DNA of 32,870 bases from Bacilli bacterium (GTDB taxonomy: Bacteria > Bacillota_I > Bacilli_A > RF39 > UBA660), in NCBI GenBank assembly GCA_028703035.1, contig JAQVNR010000004.1, forward strand, positions 1 to 32,870. Direction: 5' to 3'. The notes under the pieces are model-generated. The model searched no databases and was not told the DNA's origin. It saw only the letters and a program-made list of their open reading frames with translations. The position numbers and the translations under genes were made by a program. Each line of letters opens with the position of its first letter. Within the stretch, counting starts at the first letter, position 1. This document shows, piece after piece, positions 14,889 to 23,264 of this stretch.

Positions 14889-15924
14889 TTACAAGTCTAA
14901 GCTATCTTTATTTAAAAGAAATTCTTGCAATCCTATAATAACAATTCCTAGTTCATTTTGCCATACTTTGGCAATTGAGCCAATTATCTTTTTAAAGGAA
15001 TCATCTATTCTAACTAATGATTTTTGTTCTTGTTCCATTTTTTCTTTAGTTCCAATATGTAGAGCTGACTGGATATAATATCTTTTACTACCTTGATTAC
15101 ATATAAAATCTACTTCTAATTGTTTTCTTATTTTTTCACCATCTTCAGATACCATATTATGTTCTACTAATCCAACATCTACATTATAACCTCTAGAAAT
15201 AAGCTCATTAAAATGATATTTAGAAGGTGTAGAAATATATTTTTTACCTTTAACATCATATCTATCAGCTTTGCAGATCATAAATGATTCTAAAACTATA
15301 TCTTTTTGCAAATTATTCCTATCAATTATATCTTTAAAATAAACTTTTTCAAAAATAGATCTTAAATATATAATTTTTTCTTCATCTTTTTTAAAAGATA
15401 AAATCATTGGTAATCCGCCATAATTTAAGTATTCATCCCAAGCTTCTTTTTCGGGACCTTCAAAAGCTGCTTTAAATTCACTGAAACTTAATGGATTAAC
15501 TCGTATTTCATATCCTCGACCTCTAAATTCTGTGATTATATTGGTCGAAAAAAATTGAATTACTTCCTGTTACATATATATCCAAATTATTTAATTTATT
15601 TAATCCATTTAATACTTTTTCAAAATTTGAAACAAATTGAATTTCATCTAAAAATATATAGTATTTTTCTTAAGATACAATTCTTTCTCTAATATATGCT
15701 CCAAGTACTTTAGAATTTAAAAGATTCTCATTTTCATCATTATCTAAAGATAATTTTATAATATTTTCTTTTTTTACCCCTTCAGCTATTAAGTAATCAT
15801 AATATAAATTAAACAACAAGTATGATTTACCACACCTTCTTATTCCAGTTATGACCTTAATAATATTATTATCACGTAAACTTATTAGTTTGTTTAAATA
15901 TAAATCTCTTTATATTTCTCTCAT
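14889..15924 (-). pseudogene. Broken AAA ATPase/DUF4143 protein
   Basis: On the minus strand an ATG at 15922-15924, preceded by AAAGGAG, is followed by MREI, an in-frame TAA, then RDLYLNKLISLRDNNIIKVI and a Walker A (TGIRRCGKSYL). A second in-frame TAA precedes EKYYIFLDEIQ (Walker B). A frameshift interrupts the segment VTGSNS...ITEFRGRGYE. The last part (172 codons from 15407) runs on with GGLPMILS and KADRYDVKGKKYIST, but the winged-helix segment and part of the nuclease-like domain appear deleted. At least two stops, one frameshift and two deletions make it non-functional. The family (AAA_14 plus DUF4143) is common in gut bacteria; its role is poorly known. Confidence 0.88.
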
Positions 15925-15946
15925 AGTAGCTCCTTTTGAATATTTT

Positions 15947-15960
15947 TGCGGGTACCCGCA
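15947..15960. promoter_or_regulatory. Perfect 14-bp GC-rich palindrome before the broken ATPase gene
   Basis: TGCGGGTACCCGCA is a perfect palindrome 22 bp upstream of the ancestral start codon, standing out in very AT-rich DNA. Followed by a T-run on the plus strand it could fold as GCGG/CCGC, but no plus-strand gene runs into it. An operator role for the ATPase gene is plausible. Confidence 0.45.
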
Positions 15961-15974
15961 CTTTTTTTCAATTT

Positions 15975-16388
15975 CTATTTAAAAGTATATCCACATGAAA
16001 TACAATATTTATTTAGAATATCATTAGGTGTAGCGCACTCTGGGCAAAACTTTTGGGTTTTATGTAATTTTATATCAAGTACTTCAACGTTTGGTGCTTC
16101 CTTGCTAGGCTGCATATTAAATGCATTAACTGCCTCAAATTTTTCTTCATTTAGTAAAAACTTTTTTGCTTCTATTTCAGAATTAGCTATCAGCTGAGCT
16201 TCAATTTCCGGAACTTTTTTTTCTATAGGTGTAACAGTCTCTTCGATAATATTACTTTCTATTTCTTGAGGTGCCATTAAGTCTATTTTATTAGAATCCA
16301 ATGACACTAAATCAGGAATATTATGTTCAATAAATTCCTCTTCTATTACTTCTTCTTTTTTATTAAATATTTTCTTTAAAAATTTCAT
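15975..16388 (-). CDS. Zinc-ribbon protein of unknown function
   Basis: The 137-residue protein begins with a short basic, amphipathic segment (MKFLKKIFNKKEE). It continues with about 90 residues of acidic, low-complexity, probably disordered sequence. It ends in a Cys4 zinc ribbon (FCPECATPNDILNKYCISCG, about 114-133). No signal peptide or membrane helix is seen. It lies between leuS and the broken ATPase, separated from leuS by about 75 bp with a hairpin. The binding site before the start is weak. The layout (amphipathic start, linker, ribbon) suggests an adaptor. No specific function can be assigned. Confidence 0.65.
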   Translation of the reverse strand: MKFLKKIFNKKEEVIEEEFIEHNIPDLVSLDSNKIDLMAPQEIESNIIEETVTPIEKKVPEIEAQLIANSEIEAKKFLLNEEKFEAVNAFNMQPSKEAPNVEVLDIKLHKTQKFCPECATPNDILNKYCISCGYTFK

Positions 16389-16447
16389 ATGACTACCATT
16401 CTTTCAAGGATATCTTTTTATCTTCCTAAGTAAATATTACCATATTA

Positions 16448-16472
16448 AAAGATTGAATTCAATTCAATCTTT
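16448..16472 (-). terminator. Hairpin at the end of leuS
   Basis: AAAGATTGAATT (16448-16459) pairs with AATTCAATCTTT (16461-16472). The leuS TGA stop is inside the stem. Only a weak T-tract follows on the minus strand, so termination may be partial. Confidence 0.45.
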
Positions 16473-19289
16473 AATAACGATATTAACAATTTTTTTAGGG
16501 ATTATAATAACTTTTATTATTTCGTTATTTTCTAGATGTCTTTTAACATTTTTTTCGGTTGTTGCTAGAGCTTTTATTTCTTCTTCGCTCATATCTTCGG
16601 TAACAGAAATAGTACCTCTTAATTTACCATTTACTTGAACACCGATTGAAACAGATTTACTTATTAGTTTAGCTTCATCATATTTAGGATATTTCTGATT
16701 ATGAATACTAAATTCATTGTTTAGAGTTTCACACCATAGCTCTTCAGTTATATGAGGTGCAAAGGGGGCTAAAATTAAAAGTAATTGTTCTAAATAGTAT
16801 CTAGGTATCCCCTCTTTTTCATGCCTTACAAGCATATTAGTATATTCCATTATTCTAGCAAGTGCTGTATTAAATTGAAAATTAGATGTATCTAATTTAA
16901 CATTTTTAATTGTATAATGGAGACTTTTTTCAAGTTCGGGTATTTCTTTTATTTCGTCTTTATAACTTTTAACAAGTCTTTCAATTTTATTATAAAACTT
17001 ATTTATAGCAATTATTCCATCATCAGTCCAAGGACCACCATCGATATAGTTAAAACCAAACATTAAATAATTTCTTAAAATATCTGAGCCATATGCATCT
17101 ACAATTGGATCCGGTGCAACTGTATTGTCTTTACTTTTACTCATTTTCTCACCATCAGCACCTAATATAATACCTTGATGAACTAAAGATTCAAAAGGCT
17201 CATCAAAATTTAAATAGCCCATATCTCTTAAAGCTTTTGTAAAAAATCTCGCATAAAGAAGGTGCATAACCGCATGTTCAATTCCGCCAACATATTTATC
17301 TACTGGTAATATTTTATTTATAATATCTTTGTTAAATGCTTCTTTATCATTATTTGCATCAGGAAATCTTAAAAAGTACCATGATGAGCAGACGAATGTA
17401 TCAAGAGTATCACATTCTCTTTTAGCAACAGAACCACATACTGGGCATTTAACATTTATAAATTCTTTTGATTTTTTTAGAGGACTTTCACCATCAGGAG
17501 TAAACTCTGCTTCTCTTGGCAGAAGTACTGGAAGATCAGCATCAGGTACTGGAACCATCCCACATTTATCACAATAAATAATTGGAATTGGTGCTCCCCA
17601 GTATCTTTGTCTAGATACTAACCAGTCTCTTAGTTTATAATTAATTGCTCTTTCCCCAGTTTTGTTTTTTTCTAAATATTTAGTTATTTTCTCTATTGCC
17701 TCTTCTTCATTAAGCCCATTGATAATATCTGAATTAATATGTTTACCATCACCTATATAGGCTTTTTCTTCTTTAAATTCGAAAGCTGTTTGATGTAGTT
17801 CATCTTTTATTTCATTTAAAATTTTTGACTCACTTACCCACTGTACTTTAAATTTGTTTTCTTCTTCGATATCTAAATCTTGATCTATTTTTGCCTCATC
17901 TATAAGTTCAAAATAAACTAAATCACATTCTATATTATAAGCTTTTTCTTTATTATAAGCATAATAATGGTGATTAATAGGAAAAGCTTGATGTAAAAAT
18001 TTTAAATTAGTATAGCCTGTTTCTTCTATTACTTCTCTAAGAGCACATTCTAAAGCTGTTTCATTTTCTTTAATTGTTCCCCCAATAAATAATCTGCCAC
18101 CTAAATTGCCCCAATTAATTGTTAAGTATTTATTGGTTTTAGGATTATAAACAACTGCTACAATACTTTTTTTAGTTGTCTCATTTTCTCTTGCATCACC
18201 AGTTACCTTTTGAACAACAGGAATAATTTCTAAATTAAATTTTTTAGCTAATTCAAAATCTCGCATGTCATGAGCTGGAACGGCCATAATTGCTCCAGTT
18301 CCATATGTTGCTAGAACGTAATCTGCTATCCAGATTGGAATTTTTTTATTATTGATTGGGTTTATAGCATAACTTCCAGTAAAAACTCCAGTTTTTTCAC
18401 GTGCGGTACTTGTTCGATCTATTTCGCTTTGAGTTGCAGCAATTTTTTGATAATTTAGGACTTCTTTTCTTTGTTCTTTAGTTGTAATTAAGTCAACTAA
18501 ATCATGTTCTGGTGCAAGCACGCAGTAGGTAGCCCCATAAAGTGTATCTGGTCTTGTAGTAAAGACTTTAAATAATTTATCAGTACCATCAATCTTAAAA
18601 GTAATATAAGCACCCTTACTTTTACCAATCCAGTTTCTTTGCAAAGTTTTAGTTCGCTCTGGCCAGTCTAATTTATCTAAATCTGCAAGTAGTTCTTCAG
18701 CATAGTCAGTAATTTTAAAGAACCACTGACTCATTTTTTTTCTAACTACAACTGATGAGCATCTTTCACACTCGCCACTTACAACTTGCTCATTAGCTAG
18801 AACTGTATTACAAGATGGACACCAGTTAACTGGCGCTAATTTTTTATAAGCTAGACCTTTTTTATAAAATTCTAAAAATAACCACTGTGTCCATTTATAA
18901 TAATTAGGATTAGATGTATCTATTTCAAAATCCCAGTCATAAGTCGCGCCAATATTTTTAAGCTGGTGCTTCATCACTCTAATATTTTGCTGAGTTGACT
19001 TTTCTGGATGAATACCAGTTGTAATTGCATAATTTTCAGCCGGAAGTCCAAAAGCATCAAATCCCATTGGATGAAACACATTATATCCTTCCATCCTCTT
19101 TAATCTTGCCCAAGTATCAGCAACACCATAATTCCACCAATGTCCCATATGTAGTTTAGCACCTGATGGATAAGAAAACATTTCTAAACAGTAAAGCTTT
19201 TTTCCTTCTGCTTCTCTATCAAACTTATATATTTTTTCTTTTTCCCATTTATCTCGCCATTTTTTTTCAATTTTATTTATATTTTCCAT
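16464..19289 (-). CDS. leuS: Leucyl-tRNA synthetase with a Nudix domain inserted in the editing domain
   Basis: At 941 residues it is about 115-135 longer than usual LeuRS. Standard parts are HMGH (47-50), a zinc motif (CPSC at 157-160 and CERC at 174-177), the editing-domain TTRPDTLYG (244-252) and GTGAIMAVPAHD (330-341), AYIGDGKHINS (510-520), WCETL and KMSKS, and a C-terminal tRNA-binding domain. Between residues about 363 and 508, where LeuRS normally has a short linker, lies a Nudix fold. Its box is complete: GTIKENETALECALREVIEE plus TGY (404-426), including both Glu of the EE pair. Leucine charging in the cytoplasm is secure; the Nudix activity is inferred. The start lies 3 bp after the small membrane protein gene, in a leucine T-box operon. 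Confidence 0.95.
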   Translation of the reverse strand: MENINKIEKKWRDKWEKEKIYKFDREAEGKKLYCLEMFSYPSGAKLHMGHWWNYGVADTWARLKRMEGYNVFHPMGFDAFGLPAENYAITTGIHPEKSTQQNIRVMKHQLKNIGATYDWDFEIDTSNPNYYKWTQWLFLEFYKKGLAYKKLAPVNWCPSCNTVLANEQVVSGECERCSSVVVRKKMSQWFFKITDYAEELLADLDKLDWPERTKTLQRNWIGKSKGAYITFKIDGTDKLFKVFTTRPDTLYGATYCVLAPEHDLVDLITTKEQRKEVLNYQKIAATQSEIDRTSTAREKTGVFTGSYAINPINNKKIPIWIADYVLATYGTGAIMAVPAHDMRDFELAKKFNLEIIPVVQKVTGDARENETTKKSIVAVVYNPKTNKYLTINWGNLGGRLFIGGTIKENETALECALREVIEETGYTNLKFLHQAFPINHHYYAYNKEKAYNIECDLVYFELIDEAKIDQDLDIEEENKFKVQWVSESKILNEIKDELHQTAFEFKEEKAYIGDGKHINSDIINGLNEEEAIEKITKYLEKNKTGERAINYKLRDWLVSRQRYWGAPIPIIYCDKCGMVPVPDADLPVLLPREAEFTPDGESPLKKSKEFINVKCPVCGSVAKRECDTLDTFVCSSWYFLRFPDANNDKEAFNKDIINKILPVDKYVGGIEHAVMHLLYARFFTKALRDMGYLNFDEPFESLVHQGIILGADGEKMSKSKDNTVAPDPIVDAYGSDILRNYLMFGFNYIDGGPWTDDGIIAINKFYNKIERLVKSYKDEIKEIPELEKSLHYTIKNVKLDTSNFQFNTALARIMEYTNMLVRHEKEGIPRYYLEQLLLILAPFAPHITEELWCETLNNEFSIHNQKYPKYDEAKLISKSVSIGVQVNGKLRGTISVTEDMSEEEIKALATTEKNVKRHLENNEIIKVIIIPKKIVNIVIKD

Positions 19290-19292
19290 CTT

Positions 19293-19637
19293 TTACTTCT
19301 TTCTATTTCTAACAAGTGCTTTGCCAATTGATCCATATATCAAATAAATTAAAATCATCAAGAGAGCAAAGCCAATTATTATTTGCCATATATAATCATC
19401 AGACAAAATAGTTGTAATAGTTGCTGTTACAGCTATTATTAAACTATTTACCAAAACAAATACTAATCCTAATTTATCTTCATCAAAATCTTTTTTAGAT
19501 AATTTAAATTTAGATTTAAGTAATAAAAACTCTCTTGACTTTTTTAAAGTACCTCTCTTTTTTTTAACAAAATAATTAATTAATAATATTATAAATATAC
19601 TAACAAAAGTTATTAAAAAAAACATTAAATCTTCCAT
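19293..19637 (-). CDS. Small three-helix membrane protein upstream of leuS
   Basis: The 114-residue protein has three likely membrane helices (about residues 5-24, 59-79 and 85-105). A basic cytoplasmic stretch (KKKRGTLKKSREFLLLKSKF) lies after the first, and the end is basic (RNRKK). A strong AGGAGG precedes ATG 19637, and the stop is 3 bp before leuS. It therefore shares the leucine T-box. I do not recognise the family; the arrangement basic loop plus two C-terminal helices vaguely recalls small insertase-like proteins, but this is not supported by motifs. Confidence 0.65.
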   Translation of the reverse strand: MEDLMFFLITFVSIFIILLINYFVKKKRGTLKKSREFLLLKSKFKLSKKDFDEDKLGLVFVLVNSLIIAVTATITTILSDDYIWQIIIGFALLMILIYLIYGSIGKALVRNRKK

Positions 19638-19649
19638 ATATCCTCCTAT

Positions 19650-19832
19650 AAAAAAGCACGATTTTTCTAAAGGACGAAAAACCGCGGTACCACCTTAATT
19701 GGATCTTTAAACTAATAAAGGAGTTAACCTAGTACATCCAAAAGTAAGTTCATAACATTAACATGTTAATTTACACCAAACATTAACTCTCTATAATATT
19801 AAATATTATTACTACTCTTTTTTCTTCTGCTT
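19650..19832 (-). promoter_or_regulatory. Leucine T-box riboswitch
   Basis: The core AAGGTGGTACCGCG lies at about 19683-19696 on the minus strand. Canonical Stem I elements are present: AGAGAG, then TTTGGTG, then a specifier loop GAA-CUU-AC with the Leu codon CUU at 19746-19748. A terminator (GGUUUUUC with GAAAAAUC, then U6 ending at 19650) follows. It should relieve termination when tRNA-Leu is uncharged, controlling the small membrane protein and leuS. Confidence 0.92.
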
Positions 19833-19838
19833 AAAAAT

Positions 19839-19867
19839 ATTATATTAAATTTCTGCAATATATTCAA
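19839..19867 (-). promoter_or_regulatory. SigA-type promoter of the leucine T-box
   Basis: TTGAAT (19862-19867), 17 bp, TATAAT (19839-19844) on the minus strand. The -35 lies within the end of the GH31 gene, so leuS is transcribed independently of it. Confidence 0.65.
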
Positions 19868-22256
19868 GTAATTTAATAAACATTTTAATATATTTGCTTT
19901 TTAAACCTTTTGATTTAAACTTTCTGATTGCAATTCTTTTTGTTTTAATCTCTGAATCACTAAATAAAACACTGGCAATTTCTTCTTTTAAAGTAGTTTT
20001 TATTTGCAAGTCAGAAATAATTGTATCAATATCTTCATTAATTATCCGCTCAGCATCTATTTCAATATCAGTTCCTTTACAGTTAATAGAAATCTGCTTA
20101 CTTGAATCAGCATCTGCAACCTCAACAATAAAGTCATTACCAGATGCATACGACTGAACTTCATTTTGTAATTTATCGCCTATATAAAGAATTACTTCAT
20201 CAGCTTCTCGGGTATTCCTAAATCTAATCTTATAAAATCTTTTATTAGGTACTATTCCGCCTTTTCCTTCTGTTGGCCTAATAATAGCGGTAAAATTATT
20301 AACTTGATAATTATAATCTATATCCGTTATCAAGTATTCTCCATTTTTATATAAAGAAGAAATACCGTCATCTTCATATAATTTGTAAGTACTACTCTTG
20401 CCTGGAAAAATATGAATTTCCAATCTTTCTGGAGAATCAGTATTATTTAGATCATTATCATCTAATATTGCTAGGGGGATAATCGTGCCTTTTTTAGCAA
20501 ATACTGGATAATCTTCATCTTTGAAAAATGAAACATATCTTTTACCTCCGACATACTTTTTACCAGTTTTAAAATCATACCAAATACCATTAGGTAAAAA
20601 GATTCGGTGAACAGTTCGGTTCATAAGTATTTCTTTTTTATTAGTAATTGGAGCGATAAACAATTCTGATCCAAAATAATACTCATTTTTATATAATGGC
20701 TCATCATATATTTCTGGATATTTATAGTACACAGGTTGAATAAGAGGTAACCCCGTTTTAGCATATTTATAACCTTCAGTATATATATAAGGAATAAGCC
20801 GGTGACGAAGTCTTAAATAATCTTTAACAATTGCCAAAGTTTTAGCATCCCAAAGCCATGGTTCTCTTTTGTAATAATGACTCTCAGCTGATGATAATCT
20901 TAAAATTGGACTAAAAACACCGAATTGGACAAAGCGAATATACATCTCTCCATCTTCTACTCCATCTAAATATCCGCCAATATCATGACTCCACCAGCTC
21001 ATACCAATATTTGAACTCGTTGAGTTATATTCAGGTATTATGTTTAAATTATTCCAGCTAACTTCTGTATAGCCTGAATAATGAACTGGGTAATTGTGAG
21101 CTGCCAGTCCTCCATTTCTAGATAGAATCATTCCTCTTTTACTAAAATCTTTTTTATAATCAGTAAAATGATAATGATTAAGAGCTCTTAAAGTCAGTAA
21201 ATCTCTAGGATTATAATAATCAATCCAGTAAAAATCAACCCCTATATTGTTAAGTGGTCTGATTAGCTCATCAAAATAAGCAGATAAAATACCTTTATTA
21301 AATACATTAAAAGGAATAATGCCACTATCAGTTAGTTCAGCAGTTGTTTTAAATCTTTCATAAGATATCTCATCTGGAGAAATCCCCCCAGTTGGGTCTA
21401 TATTTAATCCTAATCTTATTTTTTTTGCATGAAGAAAGTCAATCATCTTTTTAGGATTATCTAAAAGATCATAATTAAAAGTAAAACCCGAATAAGTATT
21501 TTCATAAAGAATGTGCCAGTACTTACTTAAAAGAATAATGGATAAAGGAATATCACGACTGTTAAATTCCCAAATTAAATCCTCAATTTCTTTTTTTGTA
21601 TATGGATAATCTTTATTCCACCAAACTCCTAAAGAATAGCGAGGAATTAGTGGAGGCTTACCAGTTAATTTATAGTAATCTCTTAAACAAAAACCAAAGT
21701 CTTTACGATATAAAAAGACATAAATATCTATTCTTTTATCACTACGGCGCCCAAGTGAACCATCTTTATTAAATATTAAACTTTCTGAATCATCAAGTGA
21801 AACAAAACCATCAGTTGAATATAATCCTTTACTGTAATTAACACTACCATCAGAATTATCTAAACTATAACTAGTCCCTTTAAAGTTACGTGCCTCTGGA
21901 TGATGATAATACCAAAACTTATCTGTATTAACTAAGCTTATTTTCAAATTTTGATCTGGTGTTACTCTAGAACCAATAAATGGTCTATTTTTAGTATATT
22001 CTAATTTAAAATAATTTGTCGAAATAACTAAAAAATCTTTATCTTCTTTTTTTAAAAATTTAGGAACATTAAAACGTCTACACTTAACTAGTTCAGTTGG
22101 TCTATTTTCAAAAGTACCTGTTTCACTATATTCAAGACGCACTAAAACATCACTTAAAATAGTGATGCGATACTTTTCCCCAGTTATCATTGCTCCATCT
22201 ATTGAACTTGCTTCTTCATAATTAGGAACTGAAAAATGTGGTTTTAAACTAGCCAT
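19845..22256 (-). CDS. GH31-family glycosidase-like protein with altered acid/base residue
   Basis: This 803-residue protein has the GH31 layout: N-terminal beta domain, catalytic TIM barrel (PRYSLGVWWNKDYPY onward, about 205-480), then the C-terminal beta domains (LYEDDG) and a helical tail of about 70 residues. The nucleophile is kept at D346 in DFYWIDYYNPRD. The acid/base Asp normally in HRYPV-x-FSGDT is Tyr396 here (HNYPVHYSGYT), so ordinary alpha-glucosidase chemistry is doubtful. SSNIGMSWWSHDIGGY matches the substrate-binding strand. There is no signal peptide, so it is cytoplasmic. I chose ATG 22256, after GAGGG; the frame opens 54 bp earlier. A promoter TTGCCC-N17-TATTAT lies just upstream. 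It is not in an operon. Confidence 0.88.
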   Translation of the reverse strand: MASLKPHFSVPNYEEASSIDGAMITGEKYRITILSDVLVRLEYSETGTFENRPTELVKCRRFNVPKFLKKEDKDFLVISTNYFKLEYTKNRPFIGSRVTPDQNLKISLVNTDKFWYYHHPEARNFKGTSYSLDNSDGSVNYSKGLYSTDGFVSLDDSESLIFNKDGSLGRRSDKRIDIYVFLYRKDFGFCLRDYYKLTGKPPLIPRYSLGVWWNKDYPYTKKEIEDLIWEFNSRDIPLSIILLSKYWHILYENTYSGFTFNYDLLDNPKKMIDFLHAKKIRLGLNIDPTGGISPDEISYERFKTTAELTDSGIIPFNVFNKGILSAYFDELIRPLNNIGVDFYWIDYYNPRDLLTLRALNHYHFTDYKKDFSKRGMILSRNGGLAAHNYPVHYSGYTEVSWNNLNIIPEYNSTSSNIGMSWWSHDIGGYLDGVEDGEMYIRFVQFGVFSPILRLSSAESHYYKREPWLWDAKTLAIVKDYLRLRHRLIPYIYTEGYKYAKTGLPLIQPVYYKYPEIYDEPLYKNEYYFGSELFIAPITNKKEILMNRTVHRIFLPNGIWYDFKTGKKYVGGKRYVSFFKDEDYPVFAKKGTIIPLAILDDNDLNNTDSPERLEIHIFPGKSSTYKLYEDDGISSLYKNGEYLITDIDYNYQVNNFTAIIRPTEGKGGIVPNKRFYKIRFRNTREADEVILYIGDKLQNEVQSYASGNDFIVEVADADSSKQISINCKGTDIEIDAERIINEDIDTIISDLQIKTTLKEEIASVLFSDSEIKTKRIAIRKFKSKGLKSKYIKMFIKLLEYIAEI

Positions 22257-22386
22257 ATTCTTTACCCTCTTTATTATCATAATAATATCATATTTTATAT
22301 AAGTGGGCAAGCTCGTTTAACAAGCTTTTTCTTTGTTATTTTGGTGGTTTTTATGGAGCACCCCCAAAAAAATCATTTCAATATGT

Positions 22387-22415
22387 TTGACAAACTACAT
22401 ATAATTATATATAAT
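22387..22415 (+). promoter_or_regulatory. Consensus SigA promoter of rpsD
   Basis: TTGACA (22387-22392), 17 bp, TATAAT (22410-22415): a perfect consensus. The bases from the -10 onward are nearly identical to the rimP promoter start at 32693-32715. Confidence 0.85.
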
Positions 22416-22421
22416 ACAAAT

Positions 22422-22570
22422 GCAGATTTAAGGCAGGACCTTTAATTAAGCAAGTAATGTGTTTATTTGAAATAACTTTAGTAACTTATACTGCCTAAGG
22501 GAAAAAGATGAGTAGACACCCTACATGTTTGAAAAGGTTATCCTTTTAAAGCAAAGAAAGGAGAAATATT
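22422..22570 (+). promoter_or_regulatory. Structured rpsD leader, probable S4 autoregulatory RNA
   Basis: The roughly 150-nt untranslated leader contains TTAAGGCAG (22428-22436) that can pair with CTGCCTAA around 22490-22498, enclosing smaller stems. An AAAGGAG lies next to the start. In Bacillus, S4 binds its own mRNA leader to repress rpsD translation, and the position and length here fit. The structure is my reading; no binding data are available. Confidence 0.6.
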
Positions 22571-23173
22571 TTGTCAAGATATACAGGACCAATTTATCGT
22601 AAAAGTCGTCGACTTGGTTTTAGTACTCTAGAAAATGGAAAAGAATTAAGTAGAAAACCATATCCTCCAGGAATTCATGGAACAAGCAGACGTAAAAAAA
22701 CAAGCGAATATGGAATTCAATTACAAGAAAAACAAAAATTAAGATTCATGTATGGACTTACAGAAAAACAATTTGCCCGTACTTTTGAAAAAGCAACTAA
22801 GATGCAAGGAATTACTGGTGAAAATTTATTTAAACTACTTGAAAGTAGACTTGATAATGTTGTCTATCGTATGGGACTAGCTAGCACAAGACGTGCTGCT
22901 AGACAAATTGTTAACCATGGTCACATTTTAGTTAATGGATCAAGTGTTGATATCCCATCTTATACAGTTAAACCAGAATCAATAATTTCTGTTAAAGAAA
23001 AATCTTTAAACCATCCGGCTATTAAACAATCTCTAGAGGCAACTTTAGCAAGACCAGCTTATGTAAATTTCGATGTTAAAAAGATGAGCGGTACATTTAT
23101 AAGATTACCTGAAAGATCGGAACTTAATGCTGATATTAATGAATCGTTAGTAGTAGAATACTATAACAGATAG
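22571..23173 (+). CDS. rpsD: 30S ribosomal protein S4
   Basis: The 200-residue protein matches bacterial S4 over its whole length: [18 protein letters not shown] at the start, YGLTEKQF, then the S4 RNA-binding domain ([38 protein letters not shown]). S4 binds 16S rRNA first during small-subunit assembly and often represses its own synthesis. It begins at a TTG preceded by AAAGGAG. The weak start codon together with a long structured leader fits autoregulated translation. It is transcribed alone from a consensus promoter and ends at a terminator. Confidence 0.97.
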   Translation: MSRYTGPIYRKSRRLGFSTLENGKELSRKPYPPGIHGTSRRKKTSEYGIQLQEKQKLRFMYGLTEKQFARTFEKATKMQGITGENLFKLLESRLDNVVYRMGLASTRRAARQIVNHGHILVNGSSVDIPSYTVKPESIISVKEKSLNHPAIKQSLEATLARPAYVNFDVKKMSGTFIRLPERSELNADINESLVVEYYNR

Positions 23174-23174
23174 A

Positions 23175-23201
23175 AAAACTGAAAAAATTTCAGTTTTTTT
23201 T
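23175..23201 (+). terminator. rpsD terminator
   Basis: AAAACTGAAA (23175-23184) pairs with TTTCAGTTTT (23188-23197), followed by more T. Confidence 0.8.
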
Positions 23202-23231
23202 GTATTTTAACAGTATCAGCATATTATTAAC

Positions 23232-23262
23232 AAAAAAAAAAGCTTATTAAATATAAACTTCT
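23232..23262 (-). terminator. ileS terminator
   Basis: On the minus strand AAGTTTAT pairs with ATAAGCTT (one G-U pair), followed by a run of about ten T directly after the ileS stop. Confidence 0.7.
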
Positions 23263-23264
23263 TT

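Larger units (their letters stand above)
22257..22570. other. Divergent regulatory region between the GH31 gene and rpsD
   Basis: It holds the GH31 promoter on the minus strand and the rpsD promoter and leader on the plus strand. Imperfect inverted repeats are present: AAGCT/AGCTT near 22302-22326, and TTTTGGTGG near 22340 with CCCCCAAAA near 22370. No gene is visible. Confidence 0.5.

Noticed and set aside
15407-15924. Programmed frameshift in the ATPase gene
   Set aside because: There are also two in-frame stops and missing domains, and no slippery heptamer with a downstream structure is evident; decay explains it better.
15942-15968. The GC-rich palindrome as a simple transcription terminator
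   Set aside because: The T-run is on the plus strand, but no plus-strand gene leads into it.
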